Notes: generated by a model not told the origin, from the letters alone. A stretch of 64,000 bases of DNA from Gnetum montanum (GCA_015680685.1 MNCI01001832.1:5404-69403); one strand, 5' to 3'. Counted from the first letter of the stretch, positions 45,120 through 57,590 are shown. Program-made: numbers and translations.

Positions 45120-47440
45120 TGATTAGTATGGCATCTAACTAAGATGCTATGAGTGTTTATGACCCTAAAGACCCTACTATGGCTAAGTGTAGGTAATCAC
45201 TTATGCTAAGGGGGAAAAGTATGATTTTTCCATCATCAATGAAAATTTTTATAATTTCATTTATGCCAAAATCTAGGCAAGTCTACTAATTCCATGTAGA
45301 ATTCAATGTGAGTATGAACTCATTTACCACAATGGGAAAGAATACATCCCTTTCCCATATAACAAAATACCACTAATCGATGCTCATACACACATTCTAT
45401 CTCATCTAATTGAGATGGATGAGCAAGATGAAGAGTTAAGCTTTCAGGACTAATATGAAGAACAAGATGAGTTTGAAGTCAAACCTAAACCAAAAAACTT
45501 CCTAGGAAGCCTTTCTCAATAGTTAGCCTCCCAAACCACCACAACTACTTTGGCCTCTTCTATCACCTCTATGAGATAGGTACCTCAACCTTCATCTTCT
45601 ATGATCCCATCATATTTGGACTGGCACCCATTATAACAACTCACTAGGTAGAATTTGTGCCCCAAACACCACTTCTCTTCTCCTCTATGCCTTTTTCCAC
45701 CTAGCCTTGATCTACATGGCCATCACCCATAATCATAACTACTGTGCATCCATTCTCTATGTTGACAGGTCCCACAGTGGGAACTCAAGTGAGGAAAGAA
45801 TCACATGTACCATTTGTGCCCTTTATTCCACAAGTGCTAACTCAAACCTCTTTCTCCTTGTTTAACCCACCTATGATGGTGGTTACATGACCTCTCCCCT
45901 CTATGACAATGCCAATTGTATAGCCTCAAGCTTCACAACTCCACCCTCGACCATTAATACAAATATCGTATCCCATAGGGATGCCCCAAATCTTGGATCA
46001 AGCCTTCCAAATGATCCAAGATGTTACTGAAGAGCTGCAAAAACTCAAGGCCAATACAACTTAGATGGTCGAGGTTTTAAATTTTACCAAGATGATCTTA
46101 TAAGTCCTATGGTGTCTCAAATAGCCTTACCCATAAGATTTCCTACTCCAAACTTTACCAAATACAATGGTAAAGGAGATCCCAATGCACATTTAGTCAT
46201 CTTCCAATTCAAGTGCCTCTTTTTGCAATCTTGGCCTCATACAATATTGAGGATTTTCCCTGTCCCTCAAAGGTAAGGCTCTAGATTGGCATCAAGTTTT
46301 ACCTAGAGGTTCTATCTCTTCCCTTAAGGACCTGATAAACCAACTTGTTAACGACTTCAAATATAGCTTGAAGATGGATGCCACATTGGATCAACTGATG
46401 AAGGTGAAGCAAAGGCCACTTGAACTAGTCAAAAGGTTCATTCAAAGATGGAATTTAACACCCAATGAGATTCCAAAATTCATCTCTAAAACTCACCTCT
46501 TAGCCATATATAAGGAATTAGTAAATGATTTTATCAAATTGAAGCTTTATTACCTAGAGCCATGGTCACTAAGCCAAGCCTTTTTACAAACCAAGAACAT
46601 TGAAAAGGTAGCTACGGCTAGCAACGATCCAACCTATGTGCCATATCAAGACCAACATGTGAAGAGGGATAGTAATAAAAATAAACAAGAACACACAACC
46701 ATTACCATGGTAAGAAAATATTCAAAACAAGTAGAGAGGAGGGGATCACCACCATGCAACACATCTTCTGACTCATCACAACCATCCACTTCCTATGCCC
46801 CAAATCAACCAAGATCAAACTTTGGACGAAAAGATATGTTTATGTATGCAAGATTACCTATGAAGACCTCTAAGCTTTTGGACCAATTTCTTAAAGACAG
46901 CTATGTACAACATAAGATAGCATCTAAGGAGGCTTGTATGAGACATGATCATCTTTATGACATAGCTAGAGACCCAACAATAGCAACCAAAGATGATTTG
47001 AAGCTATCAAAGTACTTTAGACTAGATAGGTATTTCCATTATCATCAAATGGTTGGTCATGACATTGATTTTTTCCTAACATTAAAGGATGACCTCTAGA
47101 AGATGATAGACCATGAAGAGTTGGTGATGAATGAGTGTAGCTCTCTAAGCACCAACAACAACTCTTACACAATAGTCTCATTCATAGAAATCAAATAGAT
47201 GCTAGACCATCAAGAGAGTCTCATCTCCTATACATCAAGAGATTCGTTTTCCCTATGAAGAAGGGAAAATTGTCATTCATGGAGACAACATGTCACTACC
47301 TTCAATTAACTATGTCAACATTGACCAAGGTTCAAAGGTGAAATTTCAAGAAGAATATCTTGGTACTCAAACTGGAACCACCAACAATGAAGACAACAAT
47401 GATGCTAGCAATATCAACTTTGTGACATGGGATGGTTAAT
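45120..47440 (+). pseudogene. Gypsy-type gag of E6 (decayed)
   Basis: The N-terminal part (45130-45480) is acidic and broken. A Pro/Thr/Ser-rich linker runs from 45500 to 45990. The capsid core starts near 46060. Around 46265-46360 it reads LKGKALDWHQVLPRGSISSL then KDLINQLVNDFKY, the standard Retrotrans_gag landmark (G-x-A-x-x-W-x-x-x-L-P-x-x-S-I-x-S). The open piece 46368-47099 continues with LDQLMKVKQRPLELVKRFIQ and RWN. At 47245-47440 a different frame reads PYEEGKIVIHGDNM, which resembles sequence normally found after the protease in some Gypsy elements, so protease was probably deleted. It belongs to a gag family different from E1-E4. Confidence 0.75.
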
Positions 47441-50190
47441 GAAAATGCATGTAGCTTGCCATGTTGAACAAGAGAGATGGTGAGCGAAAGATCATGCCAA
47501 AGGGACTCATTGATCTATTGAAGATCAAGCAACAAGTTTTTAGTAAATGTCTTTTCCCTTATTTGGTTAATAATTGGTTGTTTACCTTTACAATGTTATA
47601 TCATGTTTCAATATTAGCTCTGGCCTTATATGTTCTTTCGAGAGCATCCCATACTTGCTAGGCAAGTATGGACCATGGCCTAATAATGCCTTAAACTAGC
47701 ACCACTATGGCCCACTATGACCTAAAACTAGTCAAATGTTCATAACTTGTTTACAACTTAATTTGCATTTTAGTTGCCTAGTCAATTTACATATTACTTT
47801 ACCAAATTATTACATTAAAATGCATGATTTAATTAAATGTAGACCTATAACATGAATGAAATGTAACATGTATGACATGCATAAAACATTAAATAATAAA
47901 ACATACAAAAAAAATTAAAGTTTTAAAAATAATAGCCAAAATGTCTGTAACACATAGCCATAATCACAAAGGTTCAAACAATGTATATAAGTTCAACAAC
48001 CATAGCTACATTGTGGTGCAATAATATAAAAAATAGTAAACTGTCTCTTAAAAACCAATGGCTAATACTAGTCACAACATAAATAACATCAACAAAAAAT
48101 ATAAATAGCCAAAGACATAACCAACTAATGGTGCTAACATGCAACTAGATGTGGTTGAGGAGCACTTCCAACGTCATCACCATTGAAGCAACTATCATCA
48201 TCTATAGCCTACAAATAACCAAAATTCAACATGTTAATAATCAATAGAGGCTTTAAAATTACAATAAAAATATCAAAAATAGACCAACATTTCTTGTACA
48301 GCTAGGGGATTTTTCTATTACAATAGACAAAATTGCTATTGTACAAGGCCTATTTACACCTACATGAAAATGACAAAGTTGAACTAAAAAAATTTTTCTA
48401 AGTCTATGGACTTTGCATGCATAAAATTCAATAAAATTCAACATCTACACTCCAGTTCCAAGTCTAGAAAAAATTTAAATAGCAACCCAAAACCATAACA
48501 AAATTTCACAAAAAAAATTACAAAAACCAAAAATCGTAGAAAATGACTGCATTAAATTATTGAAAACAAATATGGAAAAATTTTCAAAATTGCTAAGATC
48601 AATACCAAACCCTTCCTAACACATCAAAGCATCCTCAAAGCATCCCTAAGGAGTTGGGATGTTTGTAGAGAAAAAATTTCTGTGTCAACATTGCCTAGTT
48701 TTGAGGGGGTAAAGTAGTAAAAAACCAAAAATCCACTATGCACTAACTTATGAAAAAATTCATAGAAAATCAATAGCAAGTCAAAATTCAATGGTTTCAT
48801 AGCTATTTTAACTATTGAATAGTAATAAATAAATCCATAATTCCAAAAACCAAAAATTCTATGTCATTTTCATGTTAAAAATGGAAAACGTGCCATTGAA
48901 AATAGCAAAAAAATGAAAACCCACTATGCACTAACTTATGGAAAAATTTGTAGAAAGTTAATAGTAAGTAAGAAAGTAGTAGTTCAACGACCATTTCAAC
49001 CATTAAAAAGCATACAACAAACCTATGGCCCCAAAAATTTAAAATTCCTAGCCATTTCCTTATGAAAAAATTGAAAAGAGGCACTACTTTCTCATAGGAA
49101 ACAACAAAAATTACACAAAACATGGCCAAACAAAAATTTTTAACTTAGCATAAATCACTCTTAGAGTTAAATCAATGCTATAAGCATGTAATCAAGACCA
49201 AAATATAGCATAGGAGTTTTGTAAAAACAAAAATCATGTAAGATACAAGCCTACACAAGCCAAAACGCCTAGGTTCTAAGTAAGAAAATTACAAAAATTC
49301 ATGCAAAAAAGGCTAGAGATGTGTACCTAGAAGTCATAATAGTTGAACCTTCCCCAAGTAGAGGCCATGGTAGAGTGGAGAGTCCCTTGGTAGCTGCATC
49401 TACCTCCTCCAAGATTGGATTCTTGCTTGTTGGATCTCTCCTCTTCAACATCTTAAATCAAGTAATCGAAAATGCCCAAAATCTGCAACTCCTTTTCCAA
49501 CCTCCTTGCAGCCGTGCCCCTCCTTGAGAAAGAATGATTAAGAAACACTAAGGATTAATGGGATGGAAAAAAATTTTTGCAACAGCTCTTAAACTATGGG
49601 GTACCTTGTAAAAAGGGGTTTGGCAAATTTAACAAGTTAAAACCAATTCTACACCTATGCACCCCCTTCTAAAACCCCTTGTTCAAATCATTCACTTAAC
49701 TCATAGTGAATTGATAGTACAAAGGGGGAAAGTTCTAGATATGTTGGGATGGTGCAAAGCTAAAACCAAAAATACCATTTAAATTTGGATGGACCCCATT
49801 GGAAGCCTCCCAAGCAATGGGATTCACAACCCAAGTCCCATCTCTGCTAGGGTTGAACTCCCATGAAGCCTTGGAATGCATTCTTGAACTCAAATCCCAC
49901 CTTACCTCTACTAGTCAACATGGATCCAGAATGGGACAATCCATCCCTACCATAACACATAAAACCCCAAGAACTCCATACCAAATTTGGAAACTAGATG
50001 CCAACATGTGCAAGTGCTAGACCCCATGAGGGATAAGAACTCATCATTGAACCTACTATTTTGGGTAACAAAATTGACCAAAATCCCAACCACATTGGCC
50101 ATCATTGCTCCATGGCAATAGTACTTCCAAACATCAACCAAAACTCAATTTAGTTCTGAATAACCTTGTAAATCCTAAAACCCCAATAGA
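47441..50190. other. E6 internal DNA without recognised coding sequence
   Basis: A/T-rich. The phrase 'atccactatgcactaactta' recurs as 'acccactatgcactaactta' (about 48730 and 48918) inside a decayed duplication of about 190 bp. Small open frames (47461-47661, 48875-49129, 49321-49527, 49799-50020) show no recognised motif. Confidence 0.4.
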
Positions 50191-50269
50191 GGCATCCAAT
50201 AGCATCAAAACTTGATCAAACCCAACAAAAAGTAATTAAAAACCATGGATTATAGTTGAGCCACATTGG

Positions 50270-51240
50270 GGGGCATCCCAACCATGCTAGCTAGTGTGGT
50301 TCTGACATGGTAGGATGGGGTGTGAATATAAAATACCAAAACTAACCACTAATCATAGCCTCTATGCCTTTCAAAAATCTCTAGTAACAAAAAATCAAGT
50401 AAAAATAAGTTAAATTTCATGTCAACCATCCTACCCACTCTAACAAAGCCCTCACCCATGTTGGCTAGCATGGGTCTAGCATGGGTGCTCTCAGAAAATC
50501 CATGAAAAATCCTTGAATGCATCAAATCAACCTCAAAACTCACCCTTCTAATCTTAAAACCTTGTCCAAGCCTCCAAGGATTACTGAATCACAAAAACTA
50601 AGTCAAAATGGCACAAACTCTTTATTTCTTCTTCATCCACACTAAGACGACATTGGTGAATGTTGTCCATGGAGGAATGACCACACAAACACTCAAACAA
50701 ACTTCAAAATAAACAAAAATAAGTTAAAACCTTGTCTATTGACACCAAAAACCTCAAGAACTTAAGAACTTGGTCAATTCCATACCAAAACCTACCAAAA
50801 GGCAAAACCTAAGTGCACCCATGCTGAAGAAGGCCAAAGCCATGTTGGCTAGCATGGCTTTAGCATGAATGAGGTTTTTAACTAGTTCTACCAATCCCAC
50901 AACACACCAAACAACCTAAAGCTTAACTCAGTAATTCTAGAATCTCAAAGCCTTAAAACCAACTATAATTTAGCCTTGTTTCAGCCATAAAAACACCATA
51001 TCTTGTACATCCATGCTAGAGTCACCCCCAACCATGCTGGCCAGCATGGCTCTAGGGGGTAAGATCCCAAAAGCCACTTTTTTTTGTAAATTTCAATTCC
51101 AAGATGCTCACTTCTAACCCTCATGACCTTGCCCTATCATTGGAAGTCCATAGAACATAAGTTTTGACCTTAGGATACCATAAATTCAATTTTCTCATGC
51201 ACCCATGCTAGGGACATGCTGGCCAACATAGTCCTAGTGT
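50270..51240. repeat. dispersed degenerate repeat with the word ATG(C/T)TGGC(T/C)AGCATGG
   Basis: The palindrome-like word occurs at about 50283, 50457, 50842, 51037 and 51207, each time followed within 20 bp by a second 'tctag(c/t)(a/g)tgg'-type word. Spacing is irregular (about 170-390 bp). Related words are present in the E6 LTR copies, for example near 43425 and 63590-63670. Confidence 0.55.
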
Positions 51241-51589
51241 GGATGGAAGTTCTAGGTTTCATTTATGACTTCCAAGTGGTCAAATCAACATCACAATTGA
51301 TAAAACTTCATCCATGATGCATTGCACTAACCATGCAGACCAACAAGACCCAAAACTGACCATCGTCAACCTAGAAAATCACATTTCCATCCTATCTACA
51401 TTGGGGCTCATTGTGGGTGCCTAATAAAACCTCATCTTTAAACCTAAAATGCCTTGAAACAACCTCTTTAGGTGCCCAAATTCACCTGTCAACCTTGTAG
51501 CCTTCCACAATAGCCTGCCAAGGCCTAATATTGGCAAAATCTAATCCTGATTGATCAATATTAATCATGTCTCCCACCTTGACACATTT

Positions 51590-52290
51590 TAGCCTTATTT
51601 CATGATGTTTCAAATTTTTTTGACCTTATTATGTATTGTTGACCTTTATTGATAAATCATTTGGTCCAATTTTCATCATTTTAGCATCATTTGTGCCCTA
51701 TCCCACCAAATGTTTCTATCATTTGGCACCATCTAACCTTGATTGATAGGACCTAACATTAATCCATGTTTCACCTTGGTATGACCCTAATTAACCTTGT
51801 TCTATGTCATTCTATGGGGTTCAACCATCACTCAATCATCATTAGGCTTCATTTAACCCCATTTGATCATCATTTAGGTATCATTTGGTCCTTATTTCAT
51901 GCTAGTTAGTCTTTGATTTATCTTATTTATTTGTCCTTCTCTTTTGTGACCCTTTTTATCATGCTTTGGCCCTTTTTGACATCATTTATCATTTGATGGG
52001 GCTCAACCATCATTTGATCATAGTTGAGCATCATTTTTCCCTTGTTTGACCTCATTTCATGCTCTTCAATCTTCAATGCACCTTATCAACTTTAGATCTC
52101 CTTATATGGCCTATTTTGATTATGTTTTAACATTAAAAAACATAATTGAATGGATTTTTACCATCATTAGACCTTCATCTACCTTCATTCTATCATCATT
52201 TGGCCTTCATTTGACCTTATTTAGCCTTTATTTCATCCCACTTATTTAACCTACCTCTTATAGCCCTTGGTGGCCTTGTTTGCACCTTAT
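51590..52290. repeat. degenerate tandem array based on CATCATTTGACCTTATTT
   Basis: Short words 'catcatttg', 'gaccttattt' and 'ttcatgct' alternate through the region. A higher-order unit of about 182 bp is suggested by 'atggggttcaaccatca' at 51814 and 'atggggctcaaccatca' at 51996. Confidence 0.55.
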
Positions 52291-53832
52291 TTGACCATTG
52301 ATGCAATGTGTTTTATCTTATCCATGCATTATTACTAAAATATTTTACATTATTTTGGCATTATTTACTCATTTTATTACACAGGTGCCACTTGATGTGC
52401 TTATGTTGTCATGCATGAATGAGCTAGGAGGATAAGGGAGCAAATTCAACTAGCCTTAAATCCTAGATGGGTTGTTAGACCAAGTTAACCTTATGTACCT
52501 AAAACTTAAGCTTGAAACCATTCTACTATACAGTCATAATACCCTAAAGTAGCCTGATGACCATTGACCTTAAAGCCAAAAACATCATAGAGGGTTCCTT
52601 AGTCAAAGTTTCCATCTAGATGATGATGGAGAGGAGAAAATATTTGAAACCAAGTTCCTCACTAGAACTTAAACCTACTCAAGACAACATCAAACCCTTG
52701 CTATGCAACATTAAAGCAATCACATAGCCCTCATTACATCTAACACTCACATGTTTGCTTGTAGTATTGTCTACCATTATTGATAGGTTTGGAATGAATG
52801 GTCGATGTTATGACTTCGATGATCTACAATAAGTGAGCCTACATGCTTTCTCTCTCAATCTCTCTATTTGACATAATAAATGAACTACAAGTTTTGTAAA
52901 TCTAATGTACATTGCACAAACTTTCCTATGTTATAATGATGATGACCTATGGTGATCTAGTTTTCTAATTGTCTCATGTGGCCTTATGCATTATCATGTA
53001 ACAACATGCTTTCTTTGTCTTATTTTCTTGTCCTCTTGGAGTTTTTCTTGCAATATGAAGCCTAAAGTCATATCAAAGATGCAACTCATCATGGCAATAA
53101 GTTACCACATGACCTTGATGCATGAGACTGGTAGCTTATTCTGCCTTACCAAGAGTGCTTGCTTCACATCCCATCTATTACCCTTGTTAAGCCCAACCCC
53201 ATAGCCTAATTATAACCTTCCTTACCTTAAACAATAGTGATGACCTATCTTTCACACTCATGTGTTGTGTCCATAGGACATTTCCTTCATCATGCTTCAT
53301 TATCAAGTCTATTGAATGTAACAGAAAAACCAAATCAAATCTGGCCTTGGTAATGAAACCAAATGAAGGTTTTAAATTGAAAAAAAAAGAAAATGGGAAA
53401 GAAAATTACCAAGAAGTTGAAAGACCAATGAAGATCAAAATACAAATCAATGGCTTCAAACACACAAAGGGAGAAGCCTAATGGTCAAAGAAACCTGGGA
53501 GCAAGATGTTAGTTCCTCAAGAACATTACTAAGTGATTATATCTCAAAAACATGAAGCATGAAGACCTCATTGACCATTTTAACTGATCATTTCCATAAC
53601 TATAATGATGGTGTCAGCATTTAGAACTCATTATTAACCTTGTGACCACTCCTTTATAGCCAAATATAGTCTTTATCCTCTATTATTTCATCATAAGCAC
53701 TCTTTGGCATGGTTTGACACTACTAAATCAATCATGGAGAGGGAAGGTTGGTGATGGACCTACAGTGGAATTTTGTATTGTTTGTCTATGTATCTCAATT
53801 CAATCCTCCAAACATCAACAAAGAGGAGCCAA
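52291..53832. other. E6 internal DNA without recognised coding sequence
   Basis: No retroelement domain or LTR was recognised. Small open frames (52986-53204, 53260-53481) are unsupported. The end, 'acaaagaggagccaa', is a candidate polypurine tract next to the right LTR. Confidence 0.35.
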
Positions 53833-54142
53833 TGAAACACCACCAAGAAATTTCATGTTGCAATTTGTAAGTCTTCATCATAAAATTTGAGGCTAAAATT
53901 TCATTGTAAAATGTCATGCAATTTCACATAATTTAACTTTTGGGGCTAAAAAATGCTTCATAAGTTATTATAGCCTTACTTTCCAAGTGGAAAGCAGCCT
54001 ACCATGTCTATATTTAGGCTTGGGAAGTTCAAAAATGCCTTTTAAGCTACCAAAATTGGCATTTTCATGGATTTTGTGGGATGTATGACCTTTACTACAT
54101 TGGAAGCACCTATGCCTAGTGTTGGGGGGGGGGGGGGGGGGG

Positions 54143-54195
54143 NNNNNNNNNNNNNNNNNNNNNNNNNNNNNNNNNNNNNNNNNNNNNNNNNNNNN
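54143..54195. other. run of unknown bases next to a poly-G run
   Basis: 53 n follow about 19 G (54124-54142). The other copy of this LTR has only five G here, so the poly-G is probably a sequencing or assembly artefact. Confidence 0.95.
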
Positions 54196-55087
54196 CATAT
54201 GAATCACAAGCATTCACATGCAATTTGGTCAAATTCCATGGACTTTGTAGTTTCTGGTGCACTAGTCTTCTAGGAAGTGAATCTTTGCCTTAAGGTCAAT
54301 TGTTGTCTTCCCAATTACACTTGTGAAGTACACTAGTATGGTTAAGTGTAATAGAGGCATCTAATTCTTCTCATTTTTTATTTTATGGTTTAGTGTTCAA
54401 ATGAAGATAAAATTAATTGGATGAACTAATTTAAATTAACTAATTAACTAGTGTCTAACTATTTCTAACATAAGCATTTGGTCTCACTTTCCATACATAT
54501 CCTAAACCCACGTATCAACTACTGGGTTACCAAATGCTACGCTATTGGGCATACCAAGCAATAACACTACTGGGATTACCAAGTGAATACGTGTTACACT
54601 CAAAGCGATCGTACTTATTTGTTTATTCTATCTTGCTTAATTTCTTCATTAACTTAATTACTAAAAAATATTTAATACATAACTAAAAAAATTTAATAAA
54701 TAATTGAAAAAATTACATGCATAAATAAAACATTTAATCTATCTAGAATGCTACAAGGTTTAGCAAAAAGTTCATCTTTATTTCCACACACACTATCATG
54801 CTTAGGTATAACAATGCTCTAATAAAGATCCATACACTCAATGGCTCTTGTTGTAGGCACTTAGGAGAAAAATTCTAACTCAAAAATGAACAAACTACAA
54901 GGGCTTAACTGCTACTAAAATCTCAATTTCCATAAATGCATCTAGTGGCCACATATTTATAGCTAAATAAAAATACTACGTCGATGGGGCCTCATCAATG
55001 CATGATACGATGTGTCAATGAGGCCTAGTTGACAAGGCTGCATCAACGAGGCCTCATCGACGTAGCCAACAAAACTATGACTCATCA
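54196..55087 (-). repeat. LTR of the TGATGAG family inserted in the E6 3' LTR
   Basis: The first about 35 bp are lost in the gap. It carries the family's 'ttaccaaatgctacg', 'gcataccaagcaataac' and 'gggattaccaagtgaatacg' triple motif (54535-54590), and 'aataaagatccat' (about 54824). The U3 (54960-55085) holds words such as 'catcgacgtag', 'gaggcctcatcgac' and 'gtcgatggggcctcatc' in place of the GATATCG words of E1. It ends ACTCATCA. No internal domain remains, so it is probably a solo LTR; the target duplication cannot be checked. Confidence 0.75.
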
Positions 55088-55877
55088 CCAACATTACTGC
55101 ACCAAGCCATTGTTAGAGTGAATGGGGCTTTCACTTCAAACAATCTCAGCATTGCTCCTACAACTTCAACATTGCTACTGAAAGACCATCATGGGTGGGA
55201 GAAGCTAGTGTAAATGAAAAGACCATTTCCTATTTTTGATAACCAACATGATTTTGGTACCTTGGGGATATCAAAGCTTATCACTAAAATACCTACCACA
55301 CGTACACATGACATCAATCTGTCAATAATCATGAAAAATATTGCATCCATAATTTAGCTAGCATATAACCTATATAAGCCAATTTTAAACACCTTGAAGG
55401 GGTTCCACCACTTTTGAATTCCTAGGCTTATCAACTTGAATGAAACACAAAGCTTTTAGGCAATTCTTGAGCATGGAACTCTTAACCATTCAAAGCACTT
55501 GTAACCTTAAGGATTATGTGAGACTTTTTCAAGTAACACTGTACTACTTGGGCATCACGACTCCCAATGTTGTACCACTTTTGTAACAAAAATCCTTCAC
55601 ATACGTTACCCCCCTTATGACCAATGTTGCAGACCTGTGAGAGAAACCTACCAAAAGTTTTGGTTTTGGAAGTTGGAAAGTACTTGGATCATGTAGCTGA
55701 CTATGGTGTGCAAGACTACCAGCTTCAAGCTCCACTAAAGAAAATCCCTTATTCATCCAAGCACCATTTGGACACATTCTGAACTTTTTTTCTTTACAAT
55801 ATTTTCATTATAATAAAATTTATAGTTCATTTATTATGCAAATTTGTTATGATTTTATTTTGTGCATTTATTTTCTA

Positions 55878-56115
55878 GATCATATTTGCAATATTTTTAT
55901 TAACAAGAATAGCAACCCCTCCTTTATTAATTTCATGAGGAGTAAAAAAATAATGCGATTTATTAAAAATCATTTACTAATAAAACTAATATCATGAGCT
56001 AAAATCTAATTTCTTGTAGAAAAAGAAAATCTAGAGATAAATGCTAGTTTGTAAGATATTTCTTAGAAATATTTGCTTGGGACCTATTAGAAAGGTCCTA
56101 AATATTCCATGATAA
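55878..56115 (-). pseudogene. LINE endonuclease (APE-type) N-terminal fragment
   Basis: In minus sense a frame reads 'SNRSQANISKKYLTN' then 'HLSLDFLFLQEIRF', and later INKGGVAILVN. This matches the start of plant LINE ORF2: S-W-N-I-R-G-L-N, then D-x-x-F-L-Q-E with the catalytic Glu, then G-G-V-A-I/L. The fragment stops at the E6 LTR. Roughly 150-250 codons expected before the RT linker at 43042 are absent. Confidence 0.65.
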
Positions 56116-57310
56116 AATTAACATTGAGATGTAGGGAGGAGGCCCCCATGCTTGATTTTTCAAGGTTAACATTTATCTCACAATCTATGTCATTAATAAG
56201 TGAAAAAACATTATCTAATAAAAAAACATTTAAAATAGTAGTAGAAGTAAAACAAGAAAGAGATACCTTTGGGGTTTTTAAATTGAAAGCAATATTTATA
56301 GATCTCTTCTTTTTACGTTATATTGAGTGAAATTCATCTAAATTAGTATTTTCATTACTAATTCTTACTAAACCTCTTTATTTTCTAAAGAGAAATTCTC
56401 TCTAGATATCAAGAGTTTACTTACTCCTTTAGAATTAAAAGGATTAGTAAAATATTGAAAACTTATTGAAGAAGATTTTATTTATGCCTTCCTAACAATA
56501 CTATTTTTTTTTCTAAAAATTACTAATTTTTTCTTTGCAAACCACTTTTTTATTGAGAATATAATGGATTTCAATAATATGGCCTTCACAACAATAATAG
56601 CTGCAACATCCATACACGTTATAATAGGTAATTTTGTGGGAAAAACATTGATTGACAGCCTTAATTTTTAATTGTATCTTCTTCTATCACAAATCAATTT
56701 CTACAAGATAACATCTACACTATATATCATCTAGTAATATTTTTTATTGTCTTTTGGATTGTGTCAATGTTGTTATTAATTTCACTTTCAACACTTTGAA
56801 AAATAAGAGGAAAAGTTTTCTAATTTAACTCAGTAACAAATTTTAGAATAATAAAAAAATTATGAATCAAAATTCACTTTTCATTCCTAAGAAATAAAAT
56901 CATTACTCTAACCCATAAAAACTTTTAGATCCAATGATTTCTCAACCATCTCAAAATTTGCTAGTTCAACAAGCAAAAAAGATTCACAAAAATAGCATGC
57001 GTACAAAACATTAATTCTATATCATTCAAAGATAACTTAAATCACTAATGTAAAATCCTTATTGGAGCAAAAAAATTCCAATAATCTACAAAAATATGTA
57101 TCATGAAGTGATATCTTTTGATAGGGATTCATATAAATTATCACATCAAACAAAATCAAAAGCTATAGAATTCTTCAATCCTAACAATCTAAGAGACATT
57201 AGTATTTTCCATCTTCATATCATTCCTCGCAAAAAAAATTCCTATTGCAAAAACTCCACTAAAATTCTTAAGATTGTCAAGCCAATAAGGAAAGTAATAG
57301 ATGCAAATTG
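56116..57310 (-). pseudogene. LINE ORF1 remnant with zinc-knuckle-like motif
   Basis: Minus-strand translation near 56575-56680 reads 'YYNVYGCCSYYCCEGHIIEI' then HY, a decayed CX2CX4HX4C knuckle (last Cys read as His), as found in plant LINE ORF1 RNA-binding proteins. Upstream (56750-57000) 'LANFEMVEKSLDLKVFMG' is compatible with the DUF4283-like N-terminal domain. Many stops are present. Order ORF1, endonuclease, RT on one strand supports one LINE. Confidence 0.5.
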
Positions 57311-57590
57311 AAGTTAGACAAGAATATGGCTCTTTTGATCAAATATAGGCTTAATCATCGTGCCAGTGTTGGATTCCCTCTAAGTGATAGATTTAGAAGG
57401 AAGATAACCTTAAGAAATCCTCATATCATAACCCAAATACATTATTTCCACACTAATAAATCTTTCTTTTTATTTCCTTTTGCATTTTCCTTTCACATTA
57501 TTTTTGCATGTTGTCAAAAGCTACAAATATTTAACATTTTCCATGAAATCCAGGAATGGGATGTTACAACAATAGAATGCCAAGCCTCTT

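Larger units (their letters stand above)
43043..55877 (+). mobile_element. E6: long LTR retrotransposon with gag and no recognised pol, inserted in the LINE
   Basis: Two related repeats of about 1.1 kb (43043-44147 and 53833-55877, the latter split by another LTR) enclose about 9.7 kb. A decayed Gypsy-type gag is at 45120-47440 on the plus strand. A purine-rich 'aacaaagaggagccaa' precedes the right repeat. No RT, RNase H or integrase motif was found in 47440-53832, and the protease is missing too. LINE sequence on the same minus frame sits on both sides. No matching 5-bp target duplication was seen. Confidence 0.6.
53833..55877 (+). repeat. 3' LTR of E6 (copy B), split by another LTR and a gap
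   Basis: The first part, 53833-54123, matches 43043-43350. It then runs into a homopolymer of about 19 G and 53 unknown bases (54143-54195), followed by a foreign LTR (54196-55087). The remainder from 55088 to about 55877 matches 43390-44147 ('atgacatcaatctgtcaataatcatg', 'caaagcttttaggcaattcttgagcatgg'). Confidence 0.75.

Noticed and set aside
53968-54273. Open frames with a poly-proline or poly-glycine stretch
   Set aside because: They come from the poly-G run and unknown bases in an LTR.
43043-55877. Five-base target duplication for E6
   Set aside because: Left cttta and right gatca do not match; no duplication claimed.
56109-56330. 73-codon plus-strand ORF
   Set aside because: It lies antisense to LINE ORF1/endonuclease sequence and has no motif.
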